Shown: positions 1 through 11,126 of the stretch, piece by piece
Position numbering within the stretch: position 1 is the first letter of the stretch
How the letters are laid out: every line of letters starts with the position of its first letter
Position numbers and translations under genes: made by a program
Assembly: GCF_016798325.1 (NCBI RefSeq)
Contig: NZ_JAERVO010000002.1
Span: forward strand, 558,001 to 622,000
DNA from: Marinobacter mangrovi
GTDB lineage: Bacteria > Pseudomonadota > Gammaproteobacteria > Pseudomonadales > Oleiphilaceae
Direction: 5' to 3'
Length of the DNA stretch: 64,000 nt
Notes under the pieces: model-generated
The model's database searches: none
Told to the model about the DNA's origin: nothing
What the model saw: only the letters and a program-made list of their open reading frames with translations

Positions 1-221
<221 letters not shown>

Positions 222-222
<1 letters not shown>

Positions 223-770
223 CAGTTGCCGCTCTCCCCGCCGGTTTTCTGGCGCGGCTGAATGACCATCTCGACCCGGCCGTCCTGATCGTTACCGTCG
301 CGGCTGCCGCTGGCGGTGACCACGCGGGTGGCGGTGTCGTAGTTGATTTCCTCACCCTTGAAGACGTTGCCGTCCTGGTGAATCACGGCCTTCTCAATGA
401 AGGTGATCCGGTTCTCGCCGGCGGCATAGATGATGGTCATGGCCTCGGCATCGGTCTTGGCCGTATCCGCGGTCTTGGGCTGGGTGTAATGGGCCGGTTT
501 GCCGTGCGCCTCGATGCGGTTCAGCGCGCCTTGCTCCCGATACAGGACGACCTTGTCGGCGGTCAGTTCGGTGCCGTCCTGGCGGACCACCACGTCACCG
601 GTGTAGATCGCGGTGCCCTTGGCGTCGTCGAGGCGTGCCTGGTCCGCGCTGACCTTGATGGGGCTGTCGGAATTGAGGTCGAAAGCCTGGGCTTGGGATG
701 CCAGCACCAGCAGGGCGGCGCCTGCGATGCGTCGCAATAGGCGGGACTTATTGCGAAGATGACAATTCAT
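222..770 (-). CDS. lptA: LPS transport periplasmic protein LptA
   Basis: LptA is the periplasmic beta-jellyroll bridge that carries LPS from LptC to the outer-membrane LptDE complex. The 182-residue product has a Sec signal peptide ending in SQAQA (cleavage near residue 29), then an OstA-like repeat region with the family features SPIKVSADQARLDD and TGDVVVRQDGTELTADKV. Length is normal for the family. It overlaps lptC by 23 bp upstream and touches lptB by a TGATG junction downstream, so the three form one transcription unit. Confidence 0.96.
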
Positions 771-1341
771 ACTGTCCTTCCACCTGTGATTGGAGTTGCA
801 CGATCCGTTGGTCGATCCAGGCTTTCATGCCGGTGGCCCGGGTGGTGCCGCGCGGATCCCGGAGCAGCACCGGGGCGTCAGTGTGCACAATGCGCTTTTG
901 GTTATCCAGTGTCAGATGCGTGGTTTCCAGACTGCCTTCGGACCCCGAGGCCAGCACGCGGCTGATGACCACGTTGCCGGACAGGTCAATCACATCGCGA
1001 TTGGTGCGGTAGTTGCCCTCGTCGGCGCGCATGTGCCAGGGCTGGCCGGAGTCCGCATCGATCATGGTGGCCCTGGGCTGCTGCATGTGGGCCCGGTTCT
1101 GTGCGTCAAACTGCTCGATGCGGGGGCTGCTGATCACGGTGGTGAGCTTGCCCTGTTCGTCGAAGGACCGGTATTCGCCATTGACCACAAAGCTGTCCGG
1201 CTCGTCCGGGCCGCGCAGTTCCTGGCCGATGGAGGGGCCACCCTGGTCGTCGCTGCGCCACAGCAGGCCGATCAGGACCGCCGACAGGATGGCCAGGGCC
1301 AGGAAGCGCAGACGCGGATGGTTCAGGCGGCTCAGTAACAT
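748..1341 (-). CDS. lptC: LPS export protein LptC
   Basis: LptC is the bitopic inner-membrane protein that receives LPS from LptB2FG and passes it to LptA. The 197-residue product has one N-terminal membrane anchor (about residues 12-28), then a periplasmic OstA-like domain beginning near SFVVNGEYRSFDEQGKL. Its start overlaps the kdsC stop by 1 bp, and its end overlaps lptA by 23 bp. Position and domain agree, so the call is firm even though LptC sequences diverge quickly. Confidence 0.94.
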   Translation of the reverse strand: MLLSRLNHPRLRFLALAILSAVLIGLLWRSDDQGGPSIGQELRGPDEPDSFVVNGEYRSFDEQGKLTTVISSPRIEQFDAQNRAHMQQPRATMIDADSGQPWHMRADEGNYRTNRDVIDLSGNVVISRVLASGSEGSLETTHLTLDNQKRIVHTDAPVLLRDPRGTTRATGMKAWIDQRIVQLQSQVEGQYELSSSQ

Positions 1342-1889
1342 CAGGCGCCCCGTGCGTGATAGGTGAGGTGCAGGTCCGCCAGCTTGTTCTGGGCCTGCAG
1401 GATGAGGTCGCAGATTTCCCGGACGGCGCCTTCACCGCCGGCCGTTTCGGTCGTGTAATCGGCCTGCTCGCGGACATACCAGTGGCCGTTGGGCACGGAC
1501 AGTCCCAGGCCGGCGTGCATGATGGCGCCCAGGTCTGGCAGGTCATCGCCCATGTAGGCGGACTGCTCGGCGGGCAGGTTGAGTTCCTGCAGGAGTTCGC
1601 GCAAGGCGGTTTCCTTGTCTTCTCGGCCCTGTTGCAGGTGCTTTATGCCCAGATCGCGCGCTCGTCTTGCGGTGAGTGGTGAATTGCGACCGGTTATGAT
1701 GGCGACGTCGACTCCGGCCCGCTGGAGCTGTTTGATGCCATGCCCATCGAGGATGTTAAAGGCCTTCATCTCGTCACCCTGGGCTGTGAAATACAGACGG
1801 CCATCGGTGAGGACGCCGTCCACATCCAGGGCCAGCAGGCGAATGCCGGCGGCTTTGCTGATCAGGTCGTCGGGCAACGGACGTTCCAT
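1341..1889 (-). CDS. kdsC: 3-deoxy-D-manno-octulosonate 8-phosphate phosphatase KdsC
   Basis: KdsC hydrolyses Kdo-8-phosphate to Kdo, a sugar of the LPS inner core. It is a C0-type HAD phosphatase: motif I is DVDGVLTDG (nucleophile and acid Asp near the N terminus), followed by IITGR (motif II), a Lys region and GDDLPD (motif IV). I place the start at the ATG at 1889 because AAAGGA lies 7 nt upstream. A longer GTG/ATG start at 1910 or 1907 has no visible Shine-Dalgarno sequence. The product is 182 residues, close to the family norm. It sits between kdsD and lptC in one operon. Confidence 0.95.
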   Translation of the reverse strand: MERPLPDDLISKAAGIRLLALDVDGVLTDGRLYFTAQGDEMKAFNILDGHGIKQLQRAGVDVAIITGRNSPLTARRARDLGIKHLQQGREDKETALRELLQELNLPAEQSAYMGDDLPDLGAIMHAGLGLSVPNGHWYVREQADYTTETAGGEGAVREICDLILQAQNKLADLHLTYHARGA

Positions 1890-1935
1890 GAAGGGTTCCT
1901 TTAACATCACTTTCAGGTTAACGGGTTCTGGCGCC

Positions 1936-2904
1936 TCAGAGTACGCCGGCGCGCAACAGGTCGTGCATATTGATTGCGCCGACCAGGTCGCCGTTGCGGT
2001 CGGTGACCGGCAACGCGGTGATCTTGACCTCGTCCATGATTTTCAGCGCCTCGGCGGCGAGCTGTTCTTCGCAGATGCGTTTGCCGCCTACCGTCATTAC
2101 ATCGCGGACGGGCGTGATGTGAACGTCCAGGTTGCGATCGAGTGTGCGGCGCAGGTCCCCGTCGGTGAAGACGCCGATCATCTGACCGTTGTCGTCCACG
2201 ACGGTGGTCATGCCCAGCCCCTTGCCGGAGATTTCCAGCAGCGCCTCGCTGAGCAGGGTGTCCGGAGACACGCGTGGAACGCGATCGCCGGTGTGCATGA
2301 TGTCGGACACGCGCAGCAGCAGGCGCCGTCCAAGGCTGCCGCCCGGGTGCGAAAAGGCAAAGTCCTCGGCGCTGAAACCCCGGGCCTCAAGCAGGGCGAC
2401 AGCGAGCGCATCGCCCATCACCAGCGTTGCTGTAGTGCTGCTGGTGGGCGCGAGGCCCAGTGGGCAGGCTTCCCTGGGAACACTGACGTCCAGGTTGGCT
2501 TCGGCCTCCCGGGCGAGTACGGAATCCGGCTCGCCGGTCATGCTGATCAGCGGGGCACCCATGCGCTTGATGAGTGGCAGTATGGTCAGCACTTCAGCGG
2601 TCTGGCCGGAGTTGGAGATAGCCAGGACCACGTCGTCGCCCGTGATCATGCCCAGGTCGCCGTGACTGGCTTCGCCGGGGTGGACGAAAAAAGACGGAGT
2701 GCCTGTACTGGCCAGGGTGGCCGCAATCTTCTTACCGATATGGCCGGATTTGCCCATGCCGGTCACTACAACCCGACCGTTGCACTGCATCACCAGTTCG
2801 CAGGCTTTCTCAAAGGTGTGGTCGATGCGATCGGTGAGGGCGTCGATGGCCTCGCGCTCAATGGCGATGGCCTGGCGGGCCGATTCGATAAAGGAACTTC
2901 TCAT
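1936..2904 (-). CDS. kdsD: Arabinose-5-phosphate isomerase KdsD
   Basis: KdsD converts D-ribulose 5-phosphate to D-arabinose 5-phosphate, the first step toward Kdo. The 322-residue product has an N-terminal SIS sugar-isomerase domain (GMGKSGHIGKKIAATLAS, then the HPGEASHGDLG and SNSGQT motifs) and two C-terminal CBS domains (from about VSDIMHTGDRVP and VRDVMTVGGKRI). Length and domain order match the family. It is the first gene of the kds-lpt string and lies 14 bp after the antiporter gene on the same strand. Confidence 0.96.
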   Translation of the reverse strand: MRSSFIESARQAIAIEREAIDALTDRIDHTFEKACELVMQCNGRVVVTGMGKSGHIGKKIAATLASTGTPSFFVHPGEASHGDLGMITGDDVVLAISNSGQTAEVLTILPLIKRMGAPLISMTGEPDSVLAREAEANLDVSVPREACPLGLAPTSSTTATLVMGDALAVALLEARGFSAEDFAFSHPGGSLGRRLLLRVSDIMHTGDRVPRVSPDTLLSEALLEISGKGLGMTTVVDDNGQMIGVFTDGDLRRTLDRNLDVHITPVRDVMTVGGKRICEEQLAAEALKIMDEVKITALPVTDRNGDLVGAINMHDLLRAGVL

Positions 2905-2918
2905 GGGCCGGGTGATCC

Positions 2919-3881
2919 TTAACGTGCTGCGTGGTAGAGCACGACGGTGTATGCAATGTATCCGGCCAGCAGTATACCACCTTCAAAGCGCGCCAGTTTT
3001 CCCTTTTTCTGCATGCCGTAAGCGAAGGCGGCAAGCAGCAGGGTCAGTCCGGTCATGGTGCCGTAATCCCGGTAAAGGACATCGCTGTCGATGGCCAGTG
3101 GGTTGAGCAGGGCCGGCATCGCCAGGACGGCCAGGAGGTTGAACAGGTTGGAGCCGACGATATTGCCCAGCGCCACGTCATGGTGGCCCTTGAGGGCACT
3201 GGCGACCGAGGCGGCCAGCTCGGGCAGGCTGGTGCCGATGGCGACGATGGTCAGGCCGATGATCAGCTCGCTGACGCCGAGAGACAGGGCCATTTCGGTG
3301 GCGCCCCAGACCAGAACCCGTGAGCTGAGGATCAGTGCGGCGAGGCCCACGACGAACCAGATCGTGGCCCGCTTCGTACTCATGACCGGCATCTCCTCCA
3401 GCTCTTCAAGGAATTCCGGCGCTTCCCCCGGCTTGTTGCCGCGGCTCATCAGGAAAAGCGACAGGGCCAGCATGGCCAGGAAGATGAGGCCGTCGGTGGG
3501 CGAGAGTTCGCCATCGAGCAGGAGCGGGAACACCAGGATGGTCACGCCCAGCAGGACCGGGAATTCGCGGAACAGGACGGTGCGCTTGAGCGGAATCGGC
3601 GCTATCAGCGTGGTGATGCCCAGGACCAGGCCAATGTTGGCGATGTTAGAGCCCAGCGCGTTACCCACGGCCAGCGCCGGTGCGTCGGTGAGGGCTGCCG
3701 TGGCGGACACCAGCATCTCCGGCGCCGAGGTGCCGAAGGCGACGATGGTCAGACCGATCATCATCGGCGACATACCCAGGGTGCGGGCCATGGCCACGGC
3801 GCCTTCGACAAAGCGGTCGGCACTCCAGATCAGGAGAACAAGGCCGGCGATGATGGCGCCGATGTAGGGAAGCAGAGACAT
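2919..3881 (-). CDS. yrbG: Calcium/sodium antiporter of the YrbG (CaCA) family
   Basis: This is a multi-pass inner-membrane cation exchanger. Two inverted alpha-repeats are visible: GTSAPE near residues 50-55 and GTSLPE in the C-terminal half, each inside a glycine-rich helix pair, separated by a hydrophilic loop containing FLEELEEMP. The product has about 320 residues. I use the ATG at 3881 (MSLLPYIG) rather than a TTG at 3908. It neighbours kdsD as yrbG does in many gammaproteobacteria. The ions transported here are not shown by sequence. Confidence 0.9.
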   Translation of the reverse strand: MSLLPYIGAIIAGLVLLIWSADRFVEGAVAMARTLGMSPMMIGLTIVAFGTSAPEMLVSATAALTDAPALAVGNALGSNIANIGLVLGITTLIAPIPLKRTVLFREFPVLLGVTILVFPLLLDGELSPTDGLIFLAMLALSLFLMSRGNKPGEAPEFLEELEEMPVMSTKRATIWFVVGLAALILSSRVLVWGATEMALSLGVSELIIGLTIVAIGTSLPELAASVASALKGHHDVALGNIVGSNLFNLLAVLAMPALLNPLAIDSDVLYRDYGTMTGLTLLLAAFAYGMQKKGKLARFEGGILLAGYIAYTVVLYHAAR

Positions 3882-4259
3882 ACCGTCATTCCATGGATCG
3901 CTGAACAAGGCGGGAAATTGTGATGGAGTTGCGGGGCGGTCGCAACCGGGAATGGTGCAGGTGTATGGATCGTCAGGAATAATTGAAACGTCGCGTTGGT
4001 GCGGGCTGCATTTGAGCTTCCCGCCAAGTTGTCATACTGTAGCGCCCTTTGTGGTCGACCGTGTCCGCAGGGACGTCAGATTTTTCGGTGTGGCATGGAT
4101 TTAACGACACATTAATGTGTCCGACGTGAATATCTGGAACAATGCCGTGCAGACAGGGATGAAGACGATTGCCGAAGGGCAAGCGGTCCTCCCGGCAAAG
4201 AGCTGGTGCGGCGCCCCGCTATCCCGGTTGTCAGGGTGCCTCCAACAGGAAAGGTCTCG
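3882..4259. promoter_or_regulatory. Divergent control region between yrbG and mlaF
   Basis: This 378-bp gene-free stretch should hold promoters for both the kds/lpt and the mla transcription units. A perfect 16-bp palindrome, GACACATTAATGTGTC, lies at 4106-4121. A weak sigma-70-like pair facing mlaF may be TTTGAG (4011-4016) and CATACT (4033-4038) with a 16-bp spacer. No convincing coding sequence was seen. The assignment as a regulatory region rests on gene orientation and the palindrome. Confidence 0.5.
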
Positions 4260-5072
4260 ATGACATCAGAGTCCACTTTTATCGATATCCAGAACCTCGT
4301 TTTTCTGCGGGGCGAGCGTCGCATCTTCGATGGTCTGTCGTTGCAGATCCCCCGGGGGAAGGTGACGGCGATTATGGGGCCGAGTGGGACCGGCAAGACC
4401 ACTCTGCTCAAGCTGATCGGCGGTCAGTTGCGCCCCGAAAGTGGCCGCATCACCGTGGACGGCATCTGTGTGCATAAACTGCGGCGCTCTGCGCTGTACG
4501 ACCTGCGCAAGCGGATGGGTATGCTGTTCCAGAGTGGTGCCCTGTTTTCAGACATCAGCACCTACGAGAATGTGGCCTTTCCGCTGCGGGTACACACCAA
4601 GCTTCCGGAAGACATGATCCGCGATATCGTGCTGATGAAGCTGGAAGCAGTCGGGTTGCGTGGTGCGCGGGATCTGATGCCATCTGAACTGTCCGGCGGG
4701 ATGACCCGGCGTGTGGCACTGGCCCGCAGTATCGCCCTGGATCCTGAATTGATCATGTACGATGAACCGTTCACGGGGCAGGATCCGATCGCCAAGGGCG
4801 TTCTGGTAGAAATGATCAGTAAGCTCAATCGTTCGATGGGCCTCACCAGTGTGCTGGTGTCTCACGATGTTCCCGAATCCCTGAGCATCTGCGATTACGC
4901 CTGTATCGTGTCCAACGGGCAGGTGATCGGTGCGGGTACACCGGAGGAGCTGCAGGACAATCCATCCGAGCGCGTGCAGCAATTCCTGCAGGGTAAGCCC
5001 GACGGCCCTGTTCCTTTCCATTATCCGGCGGAGCCGATCGCCGAGGATCTGGCAGGTGGGGCACAACGATGA
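4260..5072 (+). CDS. mlaF: Phospholipid ABC transporter ATP-binding protein MlaF
   Basis: MlaF is the cytoplasmic ATPase of the MlaFEDB complex, which moves phospholipids between the inner membrane and periplasmic MlaC to keep outer-membrane asymmetry. Walker A is GPSGTGKTT at about residues 40-48, the ABC signature is LSGGM, and Walker B is IMYDEPF. The ATG at 4260 is preceded by AGGAAAGG, a good ribosome-binding site, so I prefer it to an upstream in-frame ATG at 4206. The product has 270 residues. Its end overlaps mlaE by ATGA. Confidence 0.96.
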   Translation: MTSESTFIDIQNLVFLRGERRIFDGLSLQIPRGKVTAIMGPSGTGKTTLLKLIGGQLRPESGRITVDGICVHKLRRSALYDLRKRMGMLFQSGALFSDISTYENVAFPLRVHTKLPEDMIRDIVLMKLEAVGLRGARDLMPSELSGGMTRRVALARSIALDPELIMYDEPFTGQDPIAKGVLVEMISKLNRSMGLTSVLVSHDVPESLSICDYACIVSNGQVIGAGTPEELQDNPSERVQQFLQGKPDGPVPFHYPAEPIAEDLAGGAQR

Positions 5073-5851
5073 TTGACCGTCTCGCAACGATCGGACGTGG
5101 CACTTTTGATATCCTGGCCTCCCTGGGGCGGTCCAGTGAATTTCTCGTGCGCAGCCTGATTGCCGTGCCGCGGCCAGCGACGGGTTTGCCGCTGCTGGTC
5201 AAGCAAATCTACGCGGTCGGCGTGCTGTCGCTGGCCATCATCGTGGTCTCGGGGCTGTTTATCGGCATGGTGTTGGGGCTGCAGGGCTACAACATCCTGA
5301 CCGACTATGGCTCGGAGCAGGCGATCGGTCAGATGGTGGCCCTGACCCTGGTGCGTGAACTGGGGCCGGTGGTGACGGCGCTGCTGTTTGCTGGCCGGGC
5401 CGGTTCCGCCCTGACGGCAGAAATCGGTTTGATGAAAGCCACCGAACAGCTGTCCAGCATGGAGATGATGGGAGTGGATCCGCTGCGCCGGGTCATCGCG
5501 CCACGGTTCTGGGCCGGATTCATTACCATGCCGCTGCTGGCGATGATCTTCTCCGTTGTGGGTATCTGGGGCGGTATGCTGGTCGGCGTTGACTGGCTGG
5601 GCGTATTCGAAGGGTCTTACTGGGCCAACATGCAATCGTCGGTCGATTTCGGCGAAGACGTCCTCAACGGCGTGATCAAAAGTATTGTGTTTGGTTTTGT
5701 CTGCACCTGGATCGCGGTTTACCAGGGCTACGACAGTGTGCCGACCTCCGAGGGGATCAGCTCGGCGACCACCAAGACCGTGGTCTACTCCTCGCTGGCG
5801 GTACTCGGTCTTGATTTCATTCTCACTGCAGTGATGTTCGGAGATATCTGA
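5069..5851 (+). CDS. mlaE: Phospholipid ABC transporter permease MlaE
   Basis: MlaE is the inner-membrane permease of the Mla system. The 260-residue protein has an amphipathic N-terminal helix and about five membrane segments, with the conserved MlaE stretch [16 protein letters not shown] followed by [15 protein letters not shown]. The start overlaps mlaF by 4 bp (ATGA) and the end overlaps mlaD by 1 bp, so the genes are translationally coupled. Confidence 0.96.
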   Translation: MIDRLATIGRGTFDILASLGRSSEFLVRSLIAVPRPATGLPLLVKQIYAVGVLSLAIIVVSGLFIGMVLGLQGYNILTDYGSEQAIGQMVALTLVRELGPVVTALLFAGRAGSALTAEIGLMKATEQLSSMEMMGVDPLRRVIAPRFWAGFITMPLLAMIFSVVGIWGGMLVGVDWLGVFEGSYWANMQSSVDFGEDVLNGVIKSIVFGFVCTWIAVYQGYDSVPTSEGISSATTKTVVYSSLAVLGLDFILTAVMFGDI

Positions 5852-6300
5852 TGCGTCAGAGAACAATGGAAATAGTGGTGGGTGCGTTTGTGCTTGCCGG
5901 ATGTGGCGCCCTGCTGTTCCTGGCGCTCCAGGTCAGCGGCCTCACGCCGCAGGCGGCGGAACCGACCTACAAGGTCTACGCCAACTTCAACGACGTCGGC
6001 GGTCTGGCGGTACGGGGTCAGGTGTCGATGGCCGGGGTTACGATTGGCCGGGTCACGGGCATCAAGCTCGATCCCAAGACCTACCAGGCGCGCGTCGAAA
6101 TGGAAATCAACAAGTCCGCGGAAATCATTCCGACCGACAGCTCGGCGATTATCCGCACCGCCGGTCTGCTGGGCGAGAAATACGTGGATGTATCCGTTGG
6201 CGCCGATCAGTCGTACATGAAAGATGGCGACACCTTTTACGGCACCCAGTCGGCGCTCAACATTGAACGTTTAATCAGTAACTTTGCCTCAGGGAAGTAA
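5851..6300 (+). CDS. mlaD: MCE-domain substrate-binding protein MlaD
   Basis: MlaD forms the hexameric periplasmic ring of the Mla complex, anchored by one N-terminal helix (about residues 7-27). A single MCE domain follows (YKVYANFNDVGGLAVRGQV, then AGVTIGRVTGIKLD). The 149-residue length is typical of single-MCE MlaD proteins. The ATG overlaps the mlaE stop by 1 bp. The C-terminal end ERLISNFASG matches the family's short hydrophobic tail helix. Confidence 0.95.
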   Translation: MRQRTMEIVVGAFVLAGCGALLFLALQVSGLTPQAAEPTYKVYANFNDVGGLAVRGQVSMAGVTIGRVTGIKLDPKTYQARVEMEINKSAEIIPTDSSAIIRTAGLLGEKYVDVSVGADQSYMKDGDTFYGTQSALNIERLISNFASGK

Positions 6301-6327
6301 GAGGCCAATTCAGTCAGGAGCCGGGTT

Positions 6328-6981
6328 ATGAAAGCAGTCCGACAGGTCTGGGGCAGTCTTATGGCAATGCTGCTGGTAGTAGCGGCGATGCCGGCCTCAG
6401 CAGACAGCGATTCGCTGCGTCAGTACGTGGATGACAACACGCAGGCGCTGGTCCAGGAGCTCAACGAAAAACGGGGGCTCTACAACTCGGATCGTGAGGC
6501 GTTTTACGAGCAGATGGAATCGGCGCTCTCGAACTTCGTCGATTTTCGCCGCATCGCGGCCCGGGTCATGGGCCGTTACGCGCGGCAGGCGTCACCGGAG
6601 CAGCGGGATGCTTTCGTCGAGAAATTCAAGCGCAGCCTGTTCGACAGTTATGCCAAGGCGCTTGTCGAAGCCGACAACTTCACCATCAGCGTGGGCGATG
6701 CCACGATCAATCCGAACAACGATGAGCGGGCGTCCGTGGAGCTGCAGGTCACCACGGCCTCCGGCAATCGTTATCCGGTGGTCTATTCGATGTACCTCAA
6801 CGACAACGACCGCTGGATGATGGAAAACGTGATTGTCGAAGGGGTGAACATCGGCCTGGCGTTCCGTGATCGTTTTGCGCAGGAAATGGAAGAAAACCGC
6901 AACAACGTGCAGGCGGTGATCGACGGCTGGACGGATACGGTCAAGGAACTGGATCTGGACAAGAAGGTGGATCAGTCGTGA
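6328..6981 (+). CDS. mlaC: Periplasmic phospholipid-binding protein MlaC
   Basis: MlaC shuttles phospholipid across the periplasm between MlaD and the outer-membrane MlaA complex. The 217-residue precursor has a signal peptide ending MPASA (cleavage near residue 25). The mature part has the family pattern FVDFRRIAARVMGRYARQAS and ends with a helical, charged tail. It lies 27 bp after mlaD and overlaps mlaB by GTGA. Confidence 0.95.
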   Translation: MKAVRQVWGSLMAMLLVVAAMPASADSDSLRQYVDDNTQALVQELNEKRGLYNSDREAFYEQMESALSNFVDFRRIAARVMGRYARQASPEQRDAFVEKFKRSLFDSYAKALVEADNFTISVGDATINPNNDERASVELQVTTASGNRYPVVYSMYLNDNDRWMMENVIVEGVNIGLAFRDRFAQEMEENRNNVQAVIDGWTDTVKELDLDKKVDQS

Positions 6982-7304
6982 CCCGACAGGCTCAGGCTCA
7001 AGCTGTCAACGCGGCCGGTGACTCGCTGCCCACGTTCCAGTTGGCTCCTGAGCTACTGGACCGGGATGTCCTTGCGCTGCGCAAGCAGGGCGAGGGCTTC
7101 CTGGCCGAGCAGGGCGGCAGTGCCTGTCGTATGGACCTGGCCGGCATCGATCGGGCCAGCAGCGTGCTGGTGTCTCTGATGCTCTGTTGGAAGCGTCAGG
7201 CCGAGAAACAGGGGGTTGCGCTCGAGTTCACGGGTGTCAGCGATCGTCTCGTCGACCTGGCCCGAATGGGCAACGTGGCCGATTATCTCGGGCTCGTCGG
7301 CTGA
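6978..7304 (+). CDS. mlaB: STAS-domain protein MlaB
   Basis: MlaB is the small cytoplasmic STAS protein that binds and stabilises MlaF. The 108-residue product shows the STAS fold pattern DLAGIDRASSVLVSLMLCW, with Ser residues (about 61-62) where the functional hydroxyl residue is found in this family. The start is GTG, overlapping the mlaC stop as GTGA. It ends the mla operon. Confidence 0.9.
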   Translation: MTRQAQAQAVNAAGDSLPTFQLAPELLDRDVLALRKQGEGFLAEQGGSACRMDLAGIDRASSVLVSLMLCWKRQAEKQGVALEFTGVSDRLVDLARMGNVADYLGLVG

Positions 7305-7497
7305 CCCACCGGAATGGGGCGGCCGCTCCAATCACATCCATTGGCAGCTTTCATCCATCCGTTGTTTAGCCTTCCGCCGGAATTCGATACAATTCCGCTT
7401 CTGAAATTTCGATGCTTGCCGGAGACCCTTGCTTCGGGAGCTTAGTAGATTGGAGTCGCCGGACGGCTCGCATTCCCCAAACGATTGAGGTACGCAC

Positions 7498-7740
7498 ATG
7501 CAGGCGGAGGACGTGGCAGAGCTGGTTCGTAAAGAGCTGCCCGACTGTGAGATCCAGGTCCAGAATGACGGCAACCACTATCTGGTTGTGGCCATCGGTG
7601 ATCGATTCGAAGGCATGTCGCCGGTCAAGAAGCAGCAGTTGATCTACGCTGCGCTCAACCCGCAGTTGTCTGACGGTACTATACACGCCCTGACCATCAA
7701 GGCATTCACTCCGGCTCAATGGCAGGCCCGCCAGGGCTGA
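7498..7740 (+). CDS. ibaG: BolA-family protein IbaG
   Basis: This 80-residue BolA-like protein has the conserved GNHYLVVAIGDRFEG and alpha/beta KH-like pattern, including a His in the C-terminal part (TIHALTIKAFTP). IbaG proteins partner with monothiol glutaredoxins in iron-sulfur handling and acid response. GAGG upstream of the ATG is a suitable ribosome-binding site. The position between mlaB and murA is the usual one for ibaG. The 193-bp gap before it may carry its promoter. Confidence 0.92.
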   Translation: MQAEDVAELVRKELPDCEIQVQNDGNHYLVVAIGDRFEGMSPVKKQQLIYAALNPQLSDGTIHALTIKAFTPAQWQARQG

Positions 7741-7758
7741 TCCGGTGGGGTGGCCTGA

Positions 7759-9075
<1,317 letters not shown>

Positions 9076-9095
9076 TCCCGGAATTTGGACAGACT

Positions 9096-9740
9096 ATGAC
9101 AGACAGCATCACCATCGCACTTTCCAAGGGGCGGATCCTCAAGGAAACCCTGCCATTACTGGCGGAGGCGGGCATTGAGCCAGTCGACGACATCGACCGC
9201 TCCCGCAAACTGGTCTTCCCCACGACCGATCCGGCCGTGCGCCTGCTGATTATCCGCGCGACCGACGTGCCGACCTACGTCCAGTACGGCGGCGCCGATC
9301 TGGGCGTGACCGGTAAGGACGTCCTGATGGAGCACGGCGGCGCCGGTCTGTATGAACCGCTGGACCTGAACATTGCCCGCTGCAAGCTGATGACCGCCGG
9401 TCCGGTCGGGCAGACCTCCCCCGAGGGGCGCGTGCGGGTGGCGACAAAGTTCGTCAATCTGGCGCGTCAGTACTACGCCTCACAGGGCCGCCAGGCGGAT
9501 ATCATCAAGCTGTATGGGGCTATGGAGCTGGCGCCCATTCTCAATCTGGCGGATGAGATCGTGGACATTGTCGACACCGGTAATACCCTCAAGGCCAATG
9601 GTCTGGAGCCACGCGAACTGATTACCCACATCAGCACCCGTCTGGTGGCTAACCGCGCTTCCATGAAGATGAAGCACCGGGTCCTGCACCCGATCATTGA
9701 AAAACTGGGTGAGGCGGTCGACCGTCGTCGCGAGGCCTGA
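9096..9740 (+). CDS. hisG: ATP phosphoribosyltransferase, short form HisG
   Basis: HisG catalyses the first step of histidine synthesis, joining PRPP and ATP. The 214-residue product has the catalytic core ([13 protein letters not shown], then [14 protein letters not shown], and [12 protein letters not shown]) but lacks the C-terminal regulatory domain of the long form. By family knowledge, short HisG needs HisZ as a regulatory partner. No hisZ is visible in this window. hisD follows at 60 bp. Confidence 0.96.
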   Translation: MTDSITIALSKGRILKETLPLLAEAGIEPVDDIDRSRKLVFPTTDPAVRLLIIRATDVPTYVQYGGADLGVTGKDVLMEHGGAGLYEPLDLNIARCKLMTAGPVGQTSPEGRVRVATKFVNLARQYYASQGRQADIIKLYGAMELAPILNLADEIVDIVDTGNTLKANGLEPRELITHISTRLVANRASMKMKHRVLHPIIEKLGEAVDRRREA

Positions 9741-9800
9741 CGGCCGCCACGCCCCTGCCAAACCCAACCAGTCTTTGTCCGTATCCCGAGAGGATGTGTT

Positions 9801-11126
9801 ATGACCGAGGTTACCGTAAAACGCCTGTCCGCCAATGCGGCGGATTTCGATGTCACCCTGGATCGCCTGCTGGCGTGGGATGACAGCGTCGATCATCAGG
9901 TCAACGAGTCGGTCCGGCATATCCTGCATGAAGTGCGCACCCGGGGTGACGCGGCGTTGCTGGAATTCACCGAGCGCTTCGATCGCGTCACGGCGACCGG
10001 CGTGGCTGAGCTGGAAGTCTCCAAAGCGCGCATGGCCGAAGCGGTTGACTCGATTCCTGACGCCCAGCGTGAGGCGCTGGAGTCCGCCGCGGCCCGTGTT
10101 CGCGATTACCACGAACGCCAGAAGGCGCCGTCCTGGCAGTACGAAGAAGCGGACGGCACCGTCCTGGGTCAGAAGGTGACCCCACTGGATCGGGCCGGGC
10201 TTTACGTGCCCGGCGGCAAGGCCGCCTATCCTTCATCCGTTTTGATGAATGCTATTCCGGCAAAAGTGGCCGGCGTGGAAGAGGTGGTGATGGTCGTGCC
10301 TACGCCCGGTGGAACGGTGAATGAGCTGGTCCTGGCTGCGGCTGGTATCGCCGGCGTGGACCGGGTTTTCACCATCGGCGGCGCTCAGGCGGTAGCCGCG
10401 CTGGCGTATGGCACCGAAACCGTGCCGCGGGTCGACAAGATCGTCGGTCCTGGCAACATCTTTGTCGCGACCGCCAAGCGCGAAGTGTTCGGCACGGTGG
10501 GTATCGATATGATTGCGGGCCCGTCGGAGATTCTGGTGATCTGCGACGGCCAGACCGATCCGGACTGGATCGCCATGGACCTGTTCTCCCAGGCCGAGCA
10601 CGATGAACAGGCCCAGTCGATCCTGATCAGCCCGGACGCTGACTTCCTCGACCGGGTCGAAGCCAGTATCCGCAAGCTCCTGCCCACTATGGAACGGGCC
10701 GAGATTATCGCCACATCGATTTCCGATCGCGCGGCGCTGATCCATGTCGACGACCTGGCCCAGGCCGCTGCGGTCAGCAACCGCATTGCGCCGGAACACC
10801 TCGAGTTGTCGGTAGCGGATCCCGAAGGCTTGCTGCCGTCCATCCGGCACGCCGGCGCCATCTTTATGGGGCGCTTCACGGCGGAAGCCCTGGGCGATTA
10901 CTGCGCCGGACCCAATCACGTACTGCCGACATCCGGCACGGCGCGCTTCTCGTCGCCGCTGGGCGTCTACGACTTCCAGAAACGCTCATCCATCATCGGC
11001 TTCTCTGCGGAAGGTGCGAGCGAAATGGGGAAAGTCGCTTCCGTATTGGCCCGTGGCGAGGGGCTGACAGCGCATGCGCAATCCGCTGAGTACCGTATCC
11101 GGGATAAGAATGGGGAGGCATCATGA
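9801..11126 (+). CDS. hisD: Histidinol dehydrogenase HisD
   Basis: HisD oxidises L-histidinol to L-histidine in two NAD-dependent steps, using zinc. The 441-residue product carries the family signature region from [18 protein letters not shown] to [12 protein letters not shown]. The zinc and catalytic residues lie in [18 protein letters not shown] and [10 protein letters not shown]. It overlaps hisC by ATGA, so the his genes are coupled. Confidence 0.97.
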   Translation: MTEVTVKRLSANAADFDVTLDRLLAWDDSVDHQVNESVRHILHEVRTRGDAALLEFTERFDRVTATGVAELEVSKARMAEAVDSIPDAQREALESAAARVRDYHERQKAPSWQYEEADGTVLGQKVTPLDRAGLYVPGGKAAYPSSVLMNAIPAKVAGVEEVVMVVPTPGGTVNELVLAAAGIAGVDRVFTIGGAQAVAALAYGTETVPRVDKIVGPGNIFVATAKREVFGTVGIDMIAGPSEILVICDGQTDPDWIAMDLFSQAEHDEQAQSILISPDADFLDRVEASIRKLLPTMERAEIIATSISDRAALIHVDDLAQAAAVSNRIAPEHLELSVADPEGLLPSIRHAGAIFMGRFTAEALGDYCAGPNHVLPTSGTARFSSPLGVYDFQKRSSIIGFSAEGASEMGKVASVLARGEGLTAHAQSAEYRIRDKNGEAS

